From NCBI GenBank assembly GCA_016716235.1, contig JADJWS010000007.1, positions 339,818 through 403,817 on the forward strand: a stretch of 64,000 nt of DNA, in the 5' to 3' direction. Source of the DNA: Candidatus Defluviilinea gracilis (GTDB taxonomy: Bacteria > Chloroflexota > Anaerolineae > Anaerolineales > Villigracilaceae). This document shows positions 24,599-32,425 of the stretch, piece by piece. Position numbers and translations under genes: made by a program. Each line of letters begins with the position of its first letter. Position 1 is the stretch's first letter. The notes below the pieces were generated by a model. That model saw nothing but the letters and a program-made list of their open reading frames with translations, made no database searches and had not been told where the DNA came from.

Positions 24599-25795
24599 AT
24601 GAACGCTCTGGATACTTTGATCGAACTTTCCAGTCAAATGGAATTGGAACATGCGGAAGAATCGCGCGGTGGTCGAGCGCAAGCAGTCGAGACCAAACCC
24701 GCCTGCTTCACTCCAAAGGCTCGCCCTGAGTTTACCGAACGGGAAAAACGCGCCGCGTTCACCCATCCCGCCCAACTCCCCAATGGAAAACAAGTCGTCC
24801 TGCTGAAAACACTGCTCACCTCCGCCTGCGAACGGGATTGTTACTACTGTCCCTTCCGCGCGGGACGCGACTTCCGCCGCGCCACGTTCAAGCCGCAGGA
24901 ATTTGCCGAGTTGTTCATGAAGATGAACAAGGCGAAAATGGCGGAAGGGATTTTTCTCAGTTCGGGCATTGCCGCGGGCGGAGCGAACACACAAAACAGA
25001 ATCATTGACACGGCGGAGATACTCCGCAAGAAACTTGGCTTCCGCGGATACATGCACCTCAAGATCATGCCTGGCGCCGAGAAGGGACAGGTCGAGCGCA
25101 TGATGCAACTCGCCGACCGCGTCTCGATCAACCTCGAAGCGCCGAACACCGAACGGCTGGCAAGACTCGCCCCGCATAAAATTTTCATCGAAGAGTTACT
25201 TCGCCCGTTGAAGTGGGTCGAGGAGATTCGACGAAGCCAACCCGCGCACAAATTCTGGAATGGGAAATATCCGTCAACTGTTACGCAGTTCGTGGCGGGC
25301 GGCTCGGATGAATCTGATCTGGAATTATTGACGACAACCAACTGGCTGATGAAAAACGTCCGTCTCACACGAGCATATTTTTCCGCCTTCCACCCCATCC
25401 GTGATACGCCGCTCGAAAACAAAGCCGCCGTGGATCCGTTGCGTGAGCATCGCTTGTATCAAGCCTCATTCCTGTTGCGTGATTACGGCTTCGATTTGGA
25501 AGACATGCCGTTCACACAAAACGAGAATCTCCCCCTCCACACTGATCCAAAAATGGCGTGGGCGCAAATGAACTTGAAAGGGAAGCCAGTTGAAATCAAC
25601 AAAGCAGAAAAGCGCGACCTATTCCGCATCCCTGGCATTGGACCCAAACACGCGGACGCAATCCTGCAAGCGCGCCGCACAGCGAAACTCCGCGACCTGA
25701 CCGCCCTCCGCAAAATGGGAATCGTTGTCGCTCGCGTTTCCCCATTTGTTTTGTTGGATGGCAGGCGAGCGGAGAGTCAGATGGCGATGTTTTGA
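24599..25795 (+). CDS. Radical SAM protein with helix-hairpin-helix end, putative DNA modification/repair
   Basis: 398-residue radical SAM enzyme with the 4Fe-4S motif C-x3-C-x2-C in ACERDCYYCPFRAG (about residues 80-90). The C-terminus has helix-hairpin-helix DNA-binding sequence FRIPGIGPKHADAILQARRT. This matches the putative DNA modification/repair radical SAM family (TIGR03916 as I recall), which is often linked to a uracil-DNA-glycosylase-like partner; no partner is seen here. Residues 23-33 (RGGRAQAVETK) are encoded by DNA resembling the TGGTCGAG...TCGAGACCA repeat. The promoter predicts a leaderless transcript. Confidence 0.82.
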   Translation: MNALDTLIELSSQMELEHAEESRGGRAQAVETKPACFTPKARPEFTEREKRAAFTHPAQLPNGKQVVLLKTLLTSACERDCYYCPFRAGRDFRRATFKPQEFAELFMKMNKAKMAEGIFLSSGIAAGGANTQNRIIDTAEILRKKLGFRGYMHLKIMPGAEKGQVERMMQLADRVSINLEAPNTERLARLAPHKIFIEELLRPLKWVEEIRRSQPAHKFWNGKYPSTVTQFVAGGSDESDLELLTTTNWLMKNVRLTRAYFSAFHPIRDTPLENKAAVDPLREHRLYQASFLLRDYGFDLEDMPFTQNENLPLHTDPKMAWAQMNLKGKPVEINKAEKRDLFRIPGIGPKHADAILQARRTAKLRDLTALRKMGIVVARVSPFVLLDGRRAESQMAMF

Positions 25796-25816
25796 TTATT
25801 TGTGGAAAGGCAAAAC

Positions 25817-25871
25817 GTAGTGACGACTTCAGTCGTCAAGTTGCCGCAGAAAAGCGACTCAAGTCGCTACT
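25817..25871. repeat. GTAGTGACGACTTCAGTCGTCA repeat
   Basis: Paired palindromes GACGACTTCAGTCGTC and GCGACTCAAGTCGC, with outer GTAGT/ACTAC. A related copy lies at 35862-35911. Confidence 0.7.
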
Positions 25872-25886
25872 ACACAGGAGCACAAA

Positions 25887-26177
25887 ATGTACGGTTTGAT
25901 CGGGAAAATAAATGCGATAAAAGGACAGCGCGATGTATTGATTGCCATCCTGCTGAACGGCGTCAATGACATGCCTGGCTGTTTGAGTTATGTGATCGCG
26001 CATGATTCCACAGACGAAGACGCAATTTGGGTCACAGAAGTGTGGGACAGCCAAGAGAGTCATCGCGCGTCACTGACATTACCTTCCGTTCAACAAGCCA
26101 TCGCGCGCGGAAAATCATTCATCGCGGGCTTTGGTGAACGCTACGAAACTCATCCCGTAGGTGGTCACGGTATTTAA
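25887..26177 (+). CDS. Antibiotic biosynthesis monooxygenase (ABM) fold protein
   Basis: Small 96-residue protein of the dimeric alpha/beta barrel ABM group. MYGLIGKINAIKGQRDVLIA, the central GCLSYVIAHDSTDEDAIWVT and EVWDSQESHRASL are the usual strand-helix-strand pattern with E-x-W and an H-x-x-S segment. Members act as monooxygenases or bind small ligands; the substrate is unknown. AGGAG precedes the ATG. Confidence 0.82.
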   Translation: MYGLIGKINAIKGQRDVLIAILLNGVNDMPGCLSYVIAHDSTDEDAIWVTEVWDSQESHRASLTLPSVQQAIARGKSFIAGFGERYETHPVGGHGI

Positions 26178-26319
26178 CAAGACACCTTGAAAAAATTTCC
26201 TCGCCACACACCTGCCCTGGCGGGCGGTGCCATGGGAGAGCACAGAGAAAAAAAGATTTTCTCAGAGGTCTCTGTGAACTCTGTGGCTAAACAAAACTTC
26301 CTTGTGCTTGAAGTTAATT

Positions 26320-26895
26320 TCACAACGCGACCCACCCGCCGCGCAGACCCGCGCGCACGGCTTCGGTGCGGTTGGTCACATCCAATTTTGTGTAGATCGA
26401 AGAGACGTGAAATTTTACGGTGTGTTCGCTGATCCCCAACTCGGCCGCGATCTGTTTGTTCGCCAACCCCTGCGCCAACAACCCCAACACTTCCAATTCC
26501 CTCTCAGTGAGCGGACCGCGCTCTACGGGTTCGATTTCCGATTCAAATAACAACTGCGGCGCTCCGACGATCAGTCCCTGCGATAGCGCGTGGATGGCGG
26601 CGGTCAACTCTTCAGCGGATGAATCCGTCGGCAGGATTCCCCACACGCGGGACGAACGCTTCATCTCGCGGACGTCAGCCTGGTCGTCGCTCAGGAGGAG
26701 GACTCCAGCCGACGAGGGCAGAGCAGGCTCAAGTCCCGAAAGAGACGCGAACGAAGTGGATGTGATGATCACATCCACTTCGTTTTCTTCATCCAATGAA
26801 TCGTTGACAACTTTGATCGTCTTATCAGACGCGAGCAGGGCTTGCAACCCAGCGCGTAATGCGGGCGATGAAAGTTTCAACAAGACGCGAATCAC
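26320..26895 (-). CDS. LuxR-type regulator with degenerate receiver domain
   Basis: 191-residue NarL/LuxR-family regulator. The C-terminal helix-turn-helix is typical (LTERELEVLGLLAQGLANKQ then IAAELGISEHTVKFHVSSIY). The N-terminal domain has receiver-like length, but the expected phosphoacceptor Asp after strand 3 is missing: the strand reads VDVIITSTSF. Phosphorylation therefore seems unlikely. It starts with GTG at 26895, overlapping the protease stop by four bases, so it is translationally coupled to HtrA. The 140 bases downstream contain only short repeats. Confidence 0.85.
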   Translation of the reverse strand: MIRVLLKLSSPALRAGLQALLASDKTIKVVNDSLDEENEVDVIITSTSFASLSGLEPALPSSAGVLLLSDDQADVREMKRSSRVWGILPTDSSAEELTAAIHALSQGLIVGAPQLLFESEIEPVERGPLTERELEVLGLLAQGLANKQIAAELGISEHTVKFHVSSIYTKLDVTNRTEAVRAGLRGGWVAL

Positions 26896-27785
26896 TTGCG
26901 CTCGCCCACCGTCACGTTGACATTCTCAGCCTTGCCGCCGCGCAGAACTTCAACGACAACTGATTTGCCAACGGTGTCGCTCTTGAGCGAGGCGAAGAGA
27001 TCATCGGGGTCGCTGACGGGTTGACCCGCAACCGCGACGATGGTATCGCCGACGAACAAACCGCCTTTTTGCGCGGGCCCGTTTTCTTCGAGCCACAAGA
27101 TGAGCAATCCGCTTTTCTGTTCGCGCTTGAGACTCTTGCGCGCGGCTTCGGGGATTTCAACAGGCTGTGTGCGGACGCCGAGATAGCCGCGCTTGACCGA
27201 GCCATGCTTGGCGAGTTCATCCGCAATGCGCCATGCCACTTTAGCAGGGATGGTCAGCGACGAGCCGCGCCCGAGACCCGATGTGTTCAAGCCAATGACT
27301 TCGCCCTCGGTGTTGACGAGCGGACCGCCAGAGAAGCCAGGATACGGAGTTGTTTCGGTTGAGATGTATTCATCGAGCAAGCCGCCGCGATGCGTGCGCG
27401 CGGGTCCCGCAATCGCGGTGACGATTCCCCACGAGGCTTGTATGCCCGATGTGTTTGGTCGTCCAAGGGCAAGCACAAGTTGACCGACTTTCACATCGTT
27501 CGATGTCTTTGCGGGCTTGAGTGCTTTTTCCGCGAGTCGCAAGAGAGCAAGGTCTGAACCCGCATCGCGCCCTGCAATTGTCGCGGAGAGACTCTTGCCG
27601 TCGGGCAGAATCACTTTGACGTCTTCGCGCGTCACCACATGATCGGCGGTGAGGACGAGATCTTCTGCATACGCGATTCCGCTTGCGGGATAACGTTTGC
27701 GCGCATCAACAGTGACAGCGCTTTCGCCGCCCTTCTCAACAGCGGCAGTTAGGTAGTTTGAAAATTCAGTAAATGGATTGGACAT
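26892..27785 (-). CDS. HtrA/DegP-like serine protease with PDZ domain, no signal peptide
   Basis: 297-residue trypsin-like protease. Catalytic residues are visible: His in VLTADHVVTR, Asp in AGSDLALLRL and Ser in YPGFSGGPLVN. One PDZ domain follows (about 205-295: GYLGVRTQPVEIP...GDTIVAVAGQPVSDPDD). The ATG at 27785 has an AAGGAG site. There is no signal peptide or membrane anchor, unlike most DegP/DegS proteins, so it probably works in the cytoplasm. It is coupled to the LuxR regulator, suggesting one regulatory unit. Confidence 0.85.
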   Translation of the reverse strand: MSNPFTEFSNYLTAAVEKGGESAVTVDARKRYPASGIAYAEDLVLTADHVVTREDVKVILPDGKSLSATIAGRDAGSDLALLRLAEKALKPAKTSNDVKVGQLVLALGRPNTSGIQASWGIVTAIAGPARTHRGGLLDEYISTETTPYPGFSGGPLVNTEGEVIGLNTSGLGRGSSLTIPAKVAWRIADELAKHGSVKRGYLGVRTQPVEIPEAARKSLKREQKSGLLILWLEENGPAQKGGLFVGDTIVAVAGQPVSDPDDLFASLKSDTVGKSVVVEVLRGGKAENVNVTVGERK

Positions 27786-27982
27786 GATTGTCTCCTTATA
27801 ACATATCGGTTTGAATGAACCAAGTATTCGCAGTGTACCGCTTATGAAAATAAAATATATCGGATGTTTGATTAGTTCGCATCCTAGCCGTTCGGAGGAG
27901 GGAATCACTTGACCTTAAAGTTTTTATTTCCGCTTTCAAAACCCTTGAAATTATTTTTATTATCGTTATACTGTTTATATTC

Positions 27983-28029
27983 ATGTCATTGCGAGGAGCG
28001 CTCTTGTTCTTCGCGACGAAGCAATCTCA
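27983..28029. repeat. TGTCATTGCGAGGAGCG half-repeat
   Basis: TGTCATTGCGAGGAGCGC...GCGACGAAGCAATCTC, matching the left half of the element at 9254-9341. The rest of 27786-28068 is AT-rich and shows no gene. Confidence 0.7.
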
Positions 28030-28068
28030 TAGTTGGCATATAAAAGATTGCAATTTGATGGAATTTCT

Positions 28069-28386
28069 ATGAATGAGCTTTTCTTCGCGAACAAAACTTC
28101 TCCACTACACAAACTGATTGTTCCTAACTTCAGGGAAATAAATCTGTTTCCAATATTTGGAATCGTAGTGGTTAGCGCAATCATAACCGTGCCGATAATA
28201 GGGTCAAATGTTTTGAAATACCTCGATCCAGGCGCTGGCAGTTTTCTAATTCAAACACTTATGTCCGTGACGACCTGCTCAATCTGCGGAATACCAATTG
28301 CCATTGTTGGAGCGGTGGTTTACTTTCTAACAAAGAAGGGGAAAAAGAATACACAATCAGATTCTGCAAACAAATCTAATTCATAA
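28069..28386 (+). CDS. Small membrane protein of unknown function
   Basis: 105-residue protein with two hydrophobic segments (about FPIFGIVVVSAIITVPIIGS and CGIPIAIVGAVVYFL) and a short polar, lysine/serine-rich tail. Between them lies YLDPGAGSFLIQ, the D-P-G-x-G-S motif found in several uncharacterised small bacterial membrane proteins. The ATG at 28069 is preferred over an in-frame TTG at 28033; the ribosome binding site is weak. No function can be assigned. Confidence 0.55.
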   Translation: MNELFFANKTSPLHKLIVPNFREINLFPIFGIVVVSAIITVPIIGSNVLKYLDPGAGSFLIQTLMSVTTCSICGIPIAIVGAVVYFLTKKGKKNTQSDSANKSNS

Positions 28387-28426
28387 TCTCGACTCAATTG
28401 AAATGACAACACGAAAGGAAAACTAT

Positions 28427-28903
28427 ATGGTTTCAATGGAAACACTTGTGATCAAAACCGAAAATAAATTCAGAACTCTGATCACAAAACAGCAATACAA
28501 ACAAGGGGAAGTGATCTGCGCAATCCCGCGCGAGAAAGTGGTCAACAAGCCGAATCGATTTACGGTTCAAATTGATCGCACCGAACACACGGATGTGGGC
28601 AAACTTGCCGCGTTGAATCACTCATGCGATCCGAACGTGATCCTCGATACCGCAAAGATGCAAATGGTGGCGCGACGCGACATCGAGAAGGGAGAGGAAC
28701 TCTCGTTCTTCTATCCATCCACCGAATGGGAAATGGACGCGCCGTTCATCTGCCTGTGCGGATCGGCGAACTGCATCCACGTCGTCGCGGGCGCGCGCTT
28801 CCTGCCCCTCTCCACGCTGGAACATCACTTCCTCAACAAACACATCCGCGAAGAGATGATTGACTTGCTCAACGCCACCGAAAAGAATTTGCCCACCGCG
28901 TAA
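28427..28903 (+). CDS. SET-domain protein (putative protein lysine methyltransferase)
   Basis: 158-residue SET protein. Diagnostic parts are LNHSCDPNVIL (the pseudoknot N-H-S-C), EELSFFYPSTEWE and the post-SET cysteines CLCGSANC. In bacteria such proteins methylate lysines of ribosomal or other proteins, or have been acquired from eukaryotes; the target here is unknown. The ATG at 28427 has AAAGGA seven bases upstream, so I prefer it over an ATG eight codons earlier. Confidence 0.82.
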   Translation: MVSMETLVIKTENKFRTLITKQQYKQGEVICAIPREKVVNKPNRFTVQIDRTEHTDVGKLAALNHSCDPNVILDTAKMQMVARRDIEKGEELSFFYPSTEWEMDAPFICLCGSANCIHVVAGARFLPLSTLEHHFLNKHIREEMIDLLNATEKNLPTA

Positions 28904-28985
28904 CTTCACCGTCCCGCAGGATTCAATCAGGGCGCACGCTGCCCAGCCCAACCTGCGGGACGTTTTACGTCAAATTAAAACAAAC

Positions 28986-29006
28986 ACCCGCCGAAAGGCG
29001 GGTTTT
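28986..29006 (+). terminator. Rho-independent terminator after the SET gene
   Basis: ACCCGCC-GAAA-GGCGGGT followed by TTT. It lies between the SET gene and the convergent microcompartment operon. A longer stem, CGTCCCGCAGG/CCTGCGGGACG (about 28909-28962), precedes it. Confidence 0.85.
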
Positions 29007-29058
29007 ATCATTGATCTAGGCGGCGTCCTCGCCGCCGTGGACGGCGACGAGAGCAAAC

Positions 29059-29397
29059 TTATTTTAGTGAAGAAATCACTCGCGAAATAACCGCGTCGAG
29101 CATCGCCGCATCCACCTGCCCATCCAACTTTGCCAGCACCGCGGACTTGATCTTCGCCTTCAACTCCGCATCCCCAGCGGACTCGGTCCGCGAGTATGCC
29201 GCGACCAAATTCACCGAGCCGCTCAACGTCGCTTTCGGCGCGGACGACGAATCGGCGCGGGTGATTTTCATCTCATACTTCATCGCGCGTTCCAACGCCG
29301 CATCCGTGACCACCACATTATCCGTGATGTCCAATGACGTGACCCCGCGCGCTTTCATCTCATCAATATCGCGTTCGGTATAAAAGACCTTGGGCAT
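29059..29397 (-). CDS. Microcompartment-associated protein: EutQ-N-like segment plus helical tail
   Basis: 112-residue protein at the distal end of the eut operon. Its first 45 residues (MPKVFYTERDIDEMKARGVT, SLDITDNVVVTDAALERAM) align by pattern with the start of EutQ encoded at 31176 (MPRQLFTAEDIRRLARERVG, ...DIVTHEAQDVAFALGVKMI). There is no cupin domain; instead a linker leads to a C-terminal amphipathic helix, DAAMLDAVISRVISSLK, resembling an encapsulation peptide. It could be a cargo adaptor, a scaffold or an EutQ partner. GGAG lies five bases before the ATG. Function is not known. Confidence 0.6.
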   Translation of the reverse strand: MPKVFYTERDIDEMKARGVTSLDITDNVVVTDAALERAMKYEMKITRADSSSAPKATLSGSVNLVAAYSRTESAGDAELKAKIKSAVLAKLDGQVDAAMLDAVISRVISSLK

Positions 29398-29549
29398 ACA
29401 GTCTCCAGTCTCTAATCTCAAATTACCAATCACTATTTACCACTTACTCGGTAGTCTCGACTGCTTGCGCTCAACCACCAGTCTCCAGTCTCCAATTACC
29501 AATCACTATTTACCACTTACTCGACCGCCAGTCCTCTAATCCTCTGCCT
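29398..29549. repeat. Short tandem repeats built of 7-8 base units
   Basis: AGTCTCC/AATCTC units and ACCAATCACTATTTACCACTT occur twice (about 29423-29451 and 29495-29521), separated by CTCGACTGCTTGCGCTCAAC. No gene is present. Confidence 0.65.
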
Positions 29550-30182
29550 TTATTTCTCAGGTCTCCCATCCAACCCCTCCAACGCCTTCACCGCCGAATT
29601 CCGCGCCGCGACGATCTCCGCTTCGGAGCCAGAGAGCCACATGCGACCGAACCGTCCCACAGACGACACGTGCAGGATTTTGATGTTCGCGCCTTTTTCC
29701 GCTTCGTTGCACGCGTAGTTGATATACGCGGCGGGAGCGCATTCCAGCACGAGCATCGTCTCGCCAGGGACAAGCATCGAGCCGCGGCGGAAACGATTCA
29801 ACAACTGCGCCTGATACGGGTCCACGTTGGTGATGATCTGCACGGATGCGATGAACGGCTTGATGCGTTCTTCGGGTTTCAGGCTGAGTCGATCCAATAC
29901 GATTCGCCCCGCTTCCAATACCTCGGATTGCGAATGTGAATGGATTTCGAACATGCCGAACTCGCGCTCGACCAGTTGCGCGCCAGGCTTCGCTTCGGTT
30001 GATTTGACGGCGATATCCACCAGCCGAAATACTTCGTTGCCTGGGGCGACCTCAACGTACAAGGATGCCATGCCCTCGGTTGGAAGGTCGCCTTGTGTGA
30101 TCGTCCCAACGAACGCGGCATACTGCGGCTGCATTCGGTCGAGATAGGAATATACGCGTAATGAAAATTGATCTGATGCCAT
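29550..30182 (-). CDS. Tandem-BMC-domain microcompartment shell protein
   Basis: 210-residue protein with two BMC-like halves. The first runs from about 35 to 105 (LYVEVAPGNEVFRLVDIAVK...VEREFGMFEIHSHSQSEVLE) and the second from about 140 to 205 (MLVLECAPAAYINYACNEAE, KGANIKILHVSS, GSEAEIVAARNSAVKAL). This suggests a BMC-T trimer that occupies a hexagonal tile of the shell. It is not EutL, which is encoded separately at 34081. I do not recognise the exact subtype; pores of such trimers may gate cofactors. Confidence 0.75.
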   Translation of the reverse strand: MASDQFSLRVYSYLDRMQPQYAAFVGTITQGDLPTEGMASLYVEVAPGNEVFRLVDIAVKSTEAKPGAQLVEREFGMFEIHSHSQSEVLEAGRIVLDRLSLKPEERIKPFIASVQIITNVDPYQAQLLNRFRRGSMLVPGETMLVLECAPAAYINYACNEAEKGANIKILHVSSVGRFGRMWLSGSEAEIVAARNSAVKALEGLDGRPEK

Positions 30183-30279
30183 GTTTCACCTAGTGTCACC
30201 CTGAGCGATAGCGAAGGGTCTCCGTGTCGTGAGGGAGATTCTTCGCCGCTCCGCGGCTCAGAATGACATCCTTTCGAGT
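30183..30279. repeat. Palindromic repeat between shell gene and eutJ
   Basis: GTGTCACCCTGAGCGATAGC...CCGCGGCTCAGAATGACATC: the ends GTCACCCTGAGC and GCTCAGAATGAC form an imperfect inverted repeat. Confidence 0.6.
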
Positions 30280-31125
30280 TTAATTATTCATCGCAATCCC
30301 AAGCGGCGTAACGAACAGCGGATTGCTCGGTAGAACCGTTTCGATGCCTGTCATTTCTTGAATCACTTCATCCATGCCAACGAACGCGCACGTGCCGCCG
30401 ACCAGATACAGCTTGTCCACTTGATAACCAGCCACATGCCGATTGACGATCGAAGCGACCTTTTCCATCACAGGGCGGACGACGGGAAATAACCGCGTCT
30501 GCTCGCTCGGATTCTTTTTCATCGCTTCGGCTTCCTCGAACGTTTTGCCCGTCGAGCCAGCGATCACCAGCGAGAAAGATGTTCCGCCTGTCGGCTCGTC
30601 GGCGGTGTGCGCCACCTCCCCATCACGGAAGATGGCGATGCCTGTCGTGCCGCCGCCAACATCTACAATTGCACCGTCGCGGATCTTCAACACATTGTTC
30701 GCGGCGGTCGGCTCGTCAATGACGCCTGTGCAATCCAGTTCCGCGCCGTGCAACACGTTGGCAGTTGCGCGCACTTCCGCTTGCGGCACGCCTGGCGGAT
30801 ACGCCGTCGCGGCGGAGGTCAACTTGAAGCCAAGTTTCTTCTCGACCTTCGCTTTCATCGTCCGCAACAAATCCACCGCGCCGATAAAGTCCACGACGAG
30901 TCCGTCGCGCGTCACCTCTGCGAATTGATACTCGCCCGCAATCGGCTGAAAGTTTTCATCGAGAACGACCAACACCGTGTATGCCGTTCCCAAGTCCACA
31001 CCGACATGCACGCGTCCCTGATAAATGCCTGAGGGGAGAATCAGGTTCGGGTCGGCGTGCCAGCCATTTTGTCCAGCCATGATGCGGTCTGTCTGAGTCA
31101 GAAGAGTCGTCAGATTCGGATTCAT
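30280..31125 (-). CDS. eutJ: EutJ, actin-fold chaperone-like protein
   Basis: 281-residue protein of the Hsp70/actin ATPase superfamily. Phosphate-binding segments are VGVDLGTAYTVLVVLDENF (phosphate 1) and AIVDVGGGTTGIAIFRDG (phosphate 2), with the adenosine-type loop LYLVGGTCAFVGM near the end. EutJ is a conserved but poorly understood member of ethanolamine microcompartment operons. The start is the ATG at 31125 (MNPNLTTLLTQTD); the open frame upstream is repeat DNA of nine-base units. Confidence 0.9.
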   Translation of the reverse strand: MNPNLTTLLTQTDRIMAGQNGWHADPNLILPSGIYQGRVHVGVDLGTAYTVLVVLDENFQPIAGEYQFAEVTRDGLVVDFIGAVDLLRTMKAKVEKKLGFKLTSAATAYPPGVPQAEVRATANVLHGAELDCTGVIDEPTAANNVLKIRDGAIVDVGGGTTGIAIFRDGEVAHTADEPTGGTSFSLVIAGSTGKTFEEAEAMKKNPSEQTRLFPVVRPVMEKVASIVNRHVAGYQVDKLYLVGGTCAFVGMDEVIQEMTGIETVLPSNPLFVTPLGIAMNN

Positions 31126-31175
31126 CCAATTTGATTTTCTTTCCTTAGTGTACTTCGTGTCCTTCGTGGTAAAAA

Positions 31176-31727
31176 TTATTTCTCGTTCCAATTCACAGGA
31201 AACACCACATACACAAAGCGCGTCCAGTTCGGCGTCCCAAACGTGATGCTCGAACCTTTCGGGATGTAAATCACATCGCCCGTTTTGCCGCGCACTTGTT
31301 CGCTTCCGCACGTGATCACGAGTTCGCCCTCAAGCACGATGTCAATCTCGTCATACGTCAACGTCCACTGCATCTCGCCTTTGTCGAGCGACATAAATCC
31401 CGCGCCCATCGGCGATCGATCCTGCGTGACGACCACATCCTTCAGCCAGACGTGCGTGCCAGCCGTAGTCTTGCCTTCGGTGAACTGCTCCATCTGGACG
31501 TTCGCCATTTTGACGACTTTCAGCGGCGGCAGATTCGTGGCAGCGGACGCCTCGTTTCTTCCCACGGGGACGCCTGATTCGGCTTCTCGAATCATTTTCA
31601 CGCCCAAAGCGAACGCCACATCCTGCGCCTCGTGTGTGACGATATCGTCAGGCGCAAGCACAAGCGGACCGACGCGCTCACGCGCCAGACGGCGAATATC
31701 CTCCGCAGTAAATAGTTGACGCGGCAT
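31176..31727 (-). CDS. eutQ: EutQ, cupin-domain protein (acetate kinase activity known in Salmonella)
   Basis: 183-residue EutQ. An N-terminal segment (MPRQLFTAEDIRRLARERVG) is followed by a linker and a C-terminal cupin (about 75-180) with MSLDKGEMQWTLTYDEIDIV then LEGELVITCGSEQVRGKTGD, both conserved. In Salmonella EutQ has acetate kinase activity (established for that homologue) and is needed for compartment formation. No phosphotransacetylase gene is seen here, so its substrate would have to come from elsewhere. The gap to the BMC-H gene carries ACGCGAAGG nine-base repeats. Confidence 0.9.
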   Translation of the reverse strand: MPRQLFTAEDIRRLARERVGPLVLAPDDIVTHEAQDVAFALGVKMIREAESGVPVGRNEASAATNLPPLKVVKMANVQMEQFTEGKTTAGTHVWLKDVVVTQDRSPMGAGFMSLDKGEMQWTLTYDEIDIVLEGELVITCGSEQVRGKTGDVIYIPKGSSITFGTPNWTRFVYVVFPVNWNEK

Positions 31728-31862
31728 GAGAAACGGTTTTCACCGCGAAGCGCGCGAAGGACGCGAAGGACGCGAAGGAATCAAAAAAGAATCTTTGCGC
31801 TCTCGCCTGCACTTGGTGCTTGTGCAAGTGTTGCGTTCTTGGCGGTTCAAATCCTGCGTGAC

Positions 31863-32186
31863 CTATTTCTCTTTACCGCGTCCGCCGAACGAACCCTTGC
31901 TATTCTGCGGCAGGATCATCTCGACGTCACCGTGCGGGCGTGGAATCACATGCACAGACGCGAGTTCACCCACGCGCTTTGCCGCGGCGGCTCCTGCATC
32001 GGTCGCGGCTTTCACCGCGCCGACGTCACCGCGCACCATCACGGTCACGTATCCGCCGCCGACATATTCACTGCCGATCAGCGTCACGTTTGCGGCTTTG
32101 ACCATCGCGTCCGCGGCTTCGATTGCGCCGACGAGACCCTTGGTCTCCACCATTCCTAAAGCGATCATTGCTACATCTACGGGCAT
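31863..32186 (-). CDS. BMC-H hexameric shell protein (EutM/PduA type)
   Basis: 107-residue single-domain shell protein: ALGMVETKGLVGAIEAADAM, VKAANVTLIGSEYVGGGYVT and VMVRGDVGAVKAATDAGAAA give the complete BMC fold. Hexamers tile the facets, and the central pore passes substrates. The lysine in DAMVKAANV is the usual edge lysine. A short extension (GDVEMILPQNSKGSFGGRGK) follows. Such genes are often named eutM or pduA; I do not choose between them. Confidence 0.92.
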   Translation of the reverse strand: MPVDVAMIALGMVETKGLVGAIEAADAMVKAANVTLIGSEYVGGGYVTVMVRGDVGAVKAATDAGAAAAKRVGELASVHVIPRPHGDVEMILPQNSKGSFGGRGKEK

Positions 32187-32425
32187 GGCTTAAATCTCCT
32201 TTGAGATAAATATTGTAACGCGACATTTATGTCGCATTCCTCCGATTAGACATCGGATGTGAAAGATTGAAAATGATTCAATCGCTCACATCGGGCGTCT
32301 AACCAATTCATCGCGCTGAGCGGAAGCCTGAGCGAAGTTTGCGAAGGCTGGAGACGAAGCGCACTCTTCGCAACTGCGCTTCGTCTTCGGGACGAAAGAG
32401 CATCGTCCCTCCGCTCAGCGCGAGA
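32187..32425. repeat. Repeat-filled gap upstream of the BMC-H gene
   Basis: Contains GCGACATTTATGTCGC (about 32220), a pair around GACATCGGATGTGA/TCACATCGGGCGTC and a CGCTGAGCGGA...TCCGCTCAGCG element (about 32309-32424) of the same family as the insert in the aminotransferase gene. No gene seen. Confidence 0.7.

Noticed and set aside
27796..28184. Short minus-strand frames upstream of htrA
   Set aside because: AT-rich, no ribosome binding site, and partly made of a TGTCATTGCGAGG repeat.
29398..29549. CRISPR-like array
   Set aside because: The repeats are short, 7-8 base units and two longer blocks; there is no regular repeat-spacer pattern. No array was seen anywhere in the window despite the Cmr genes.
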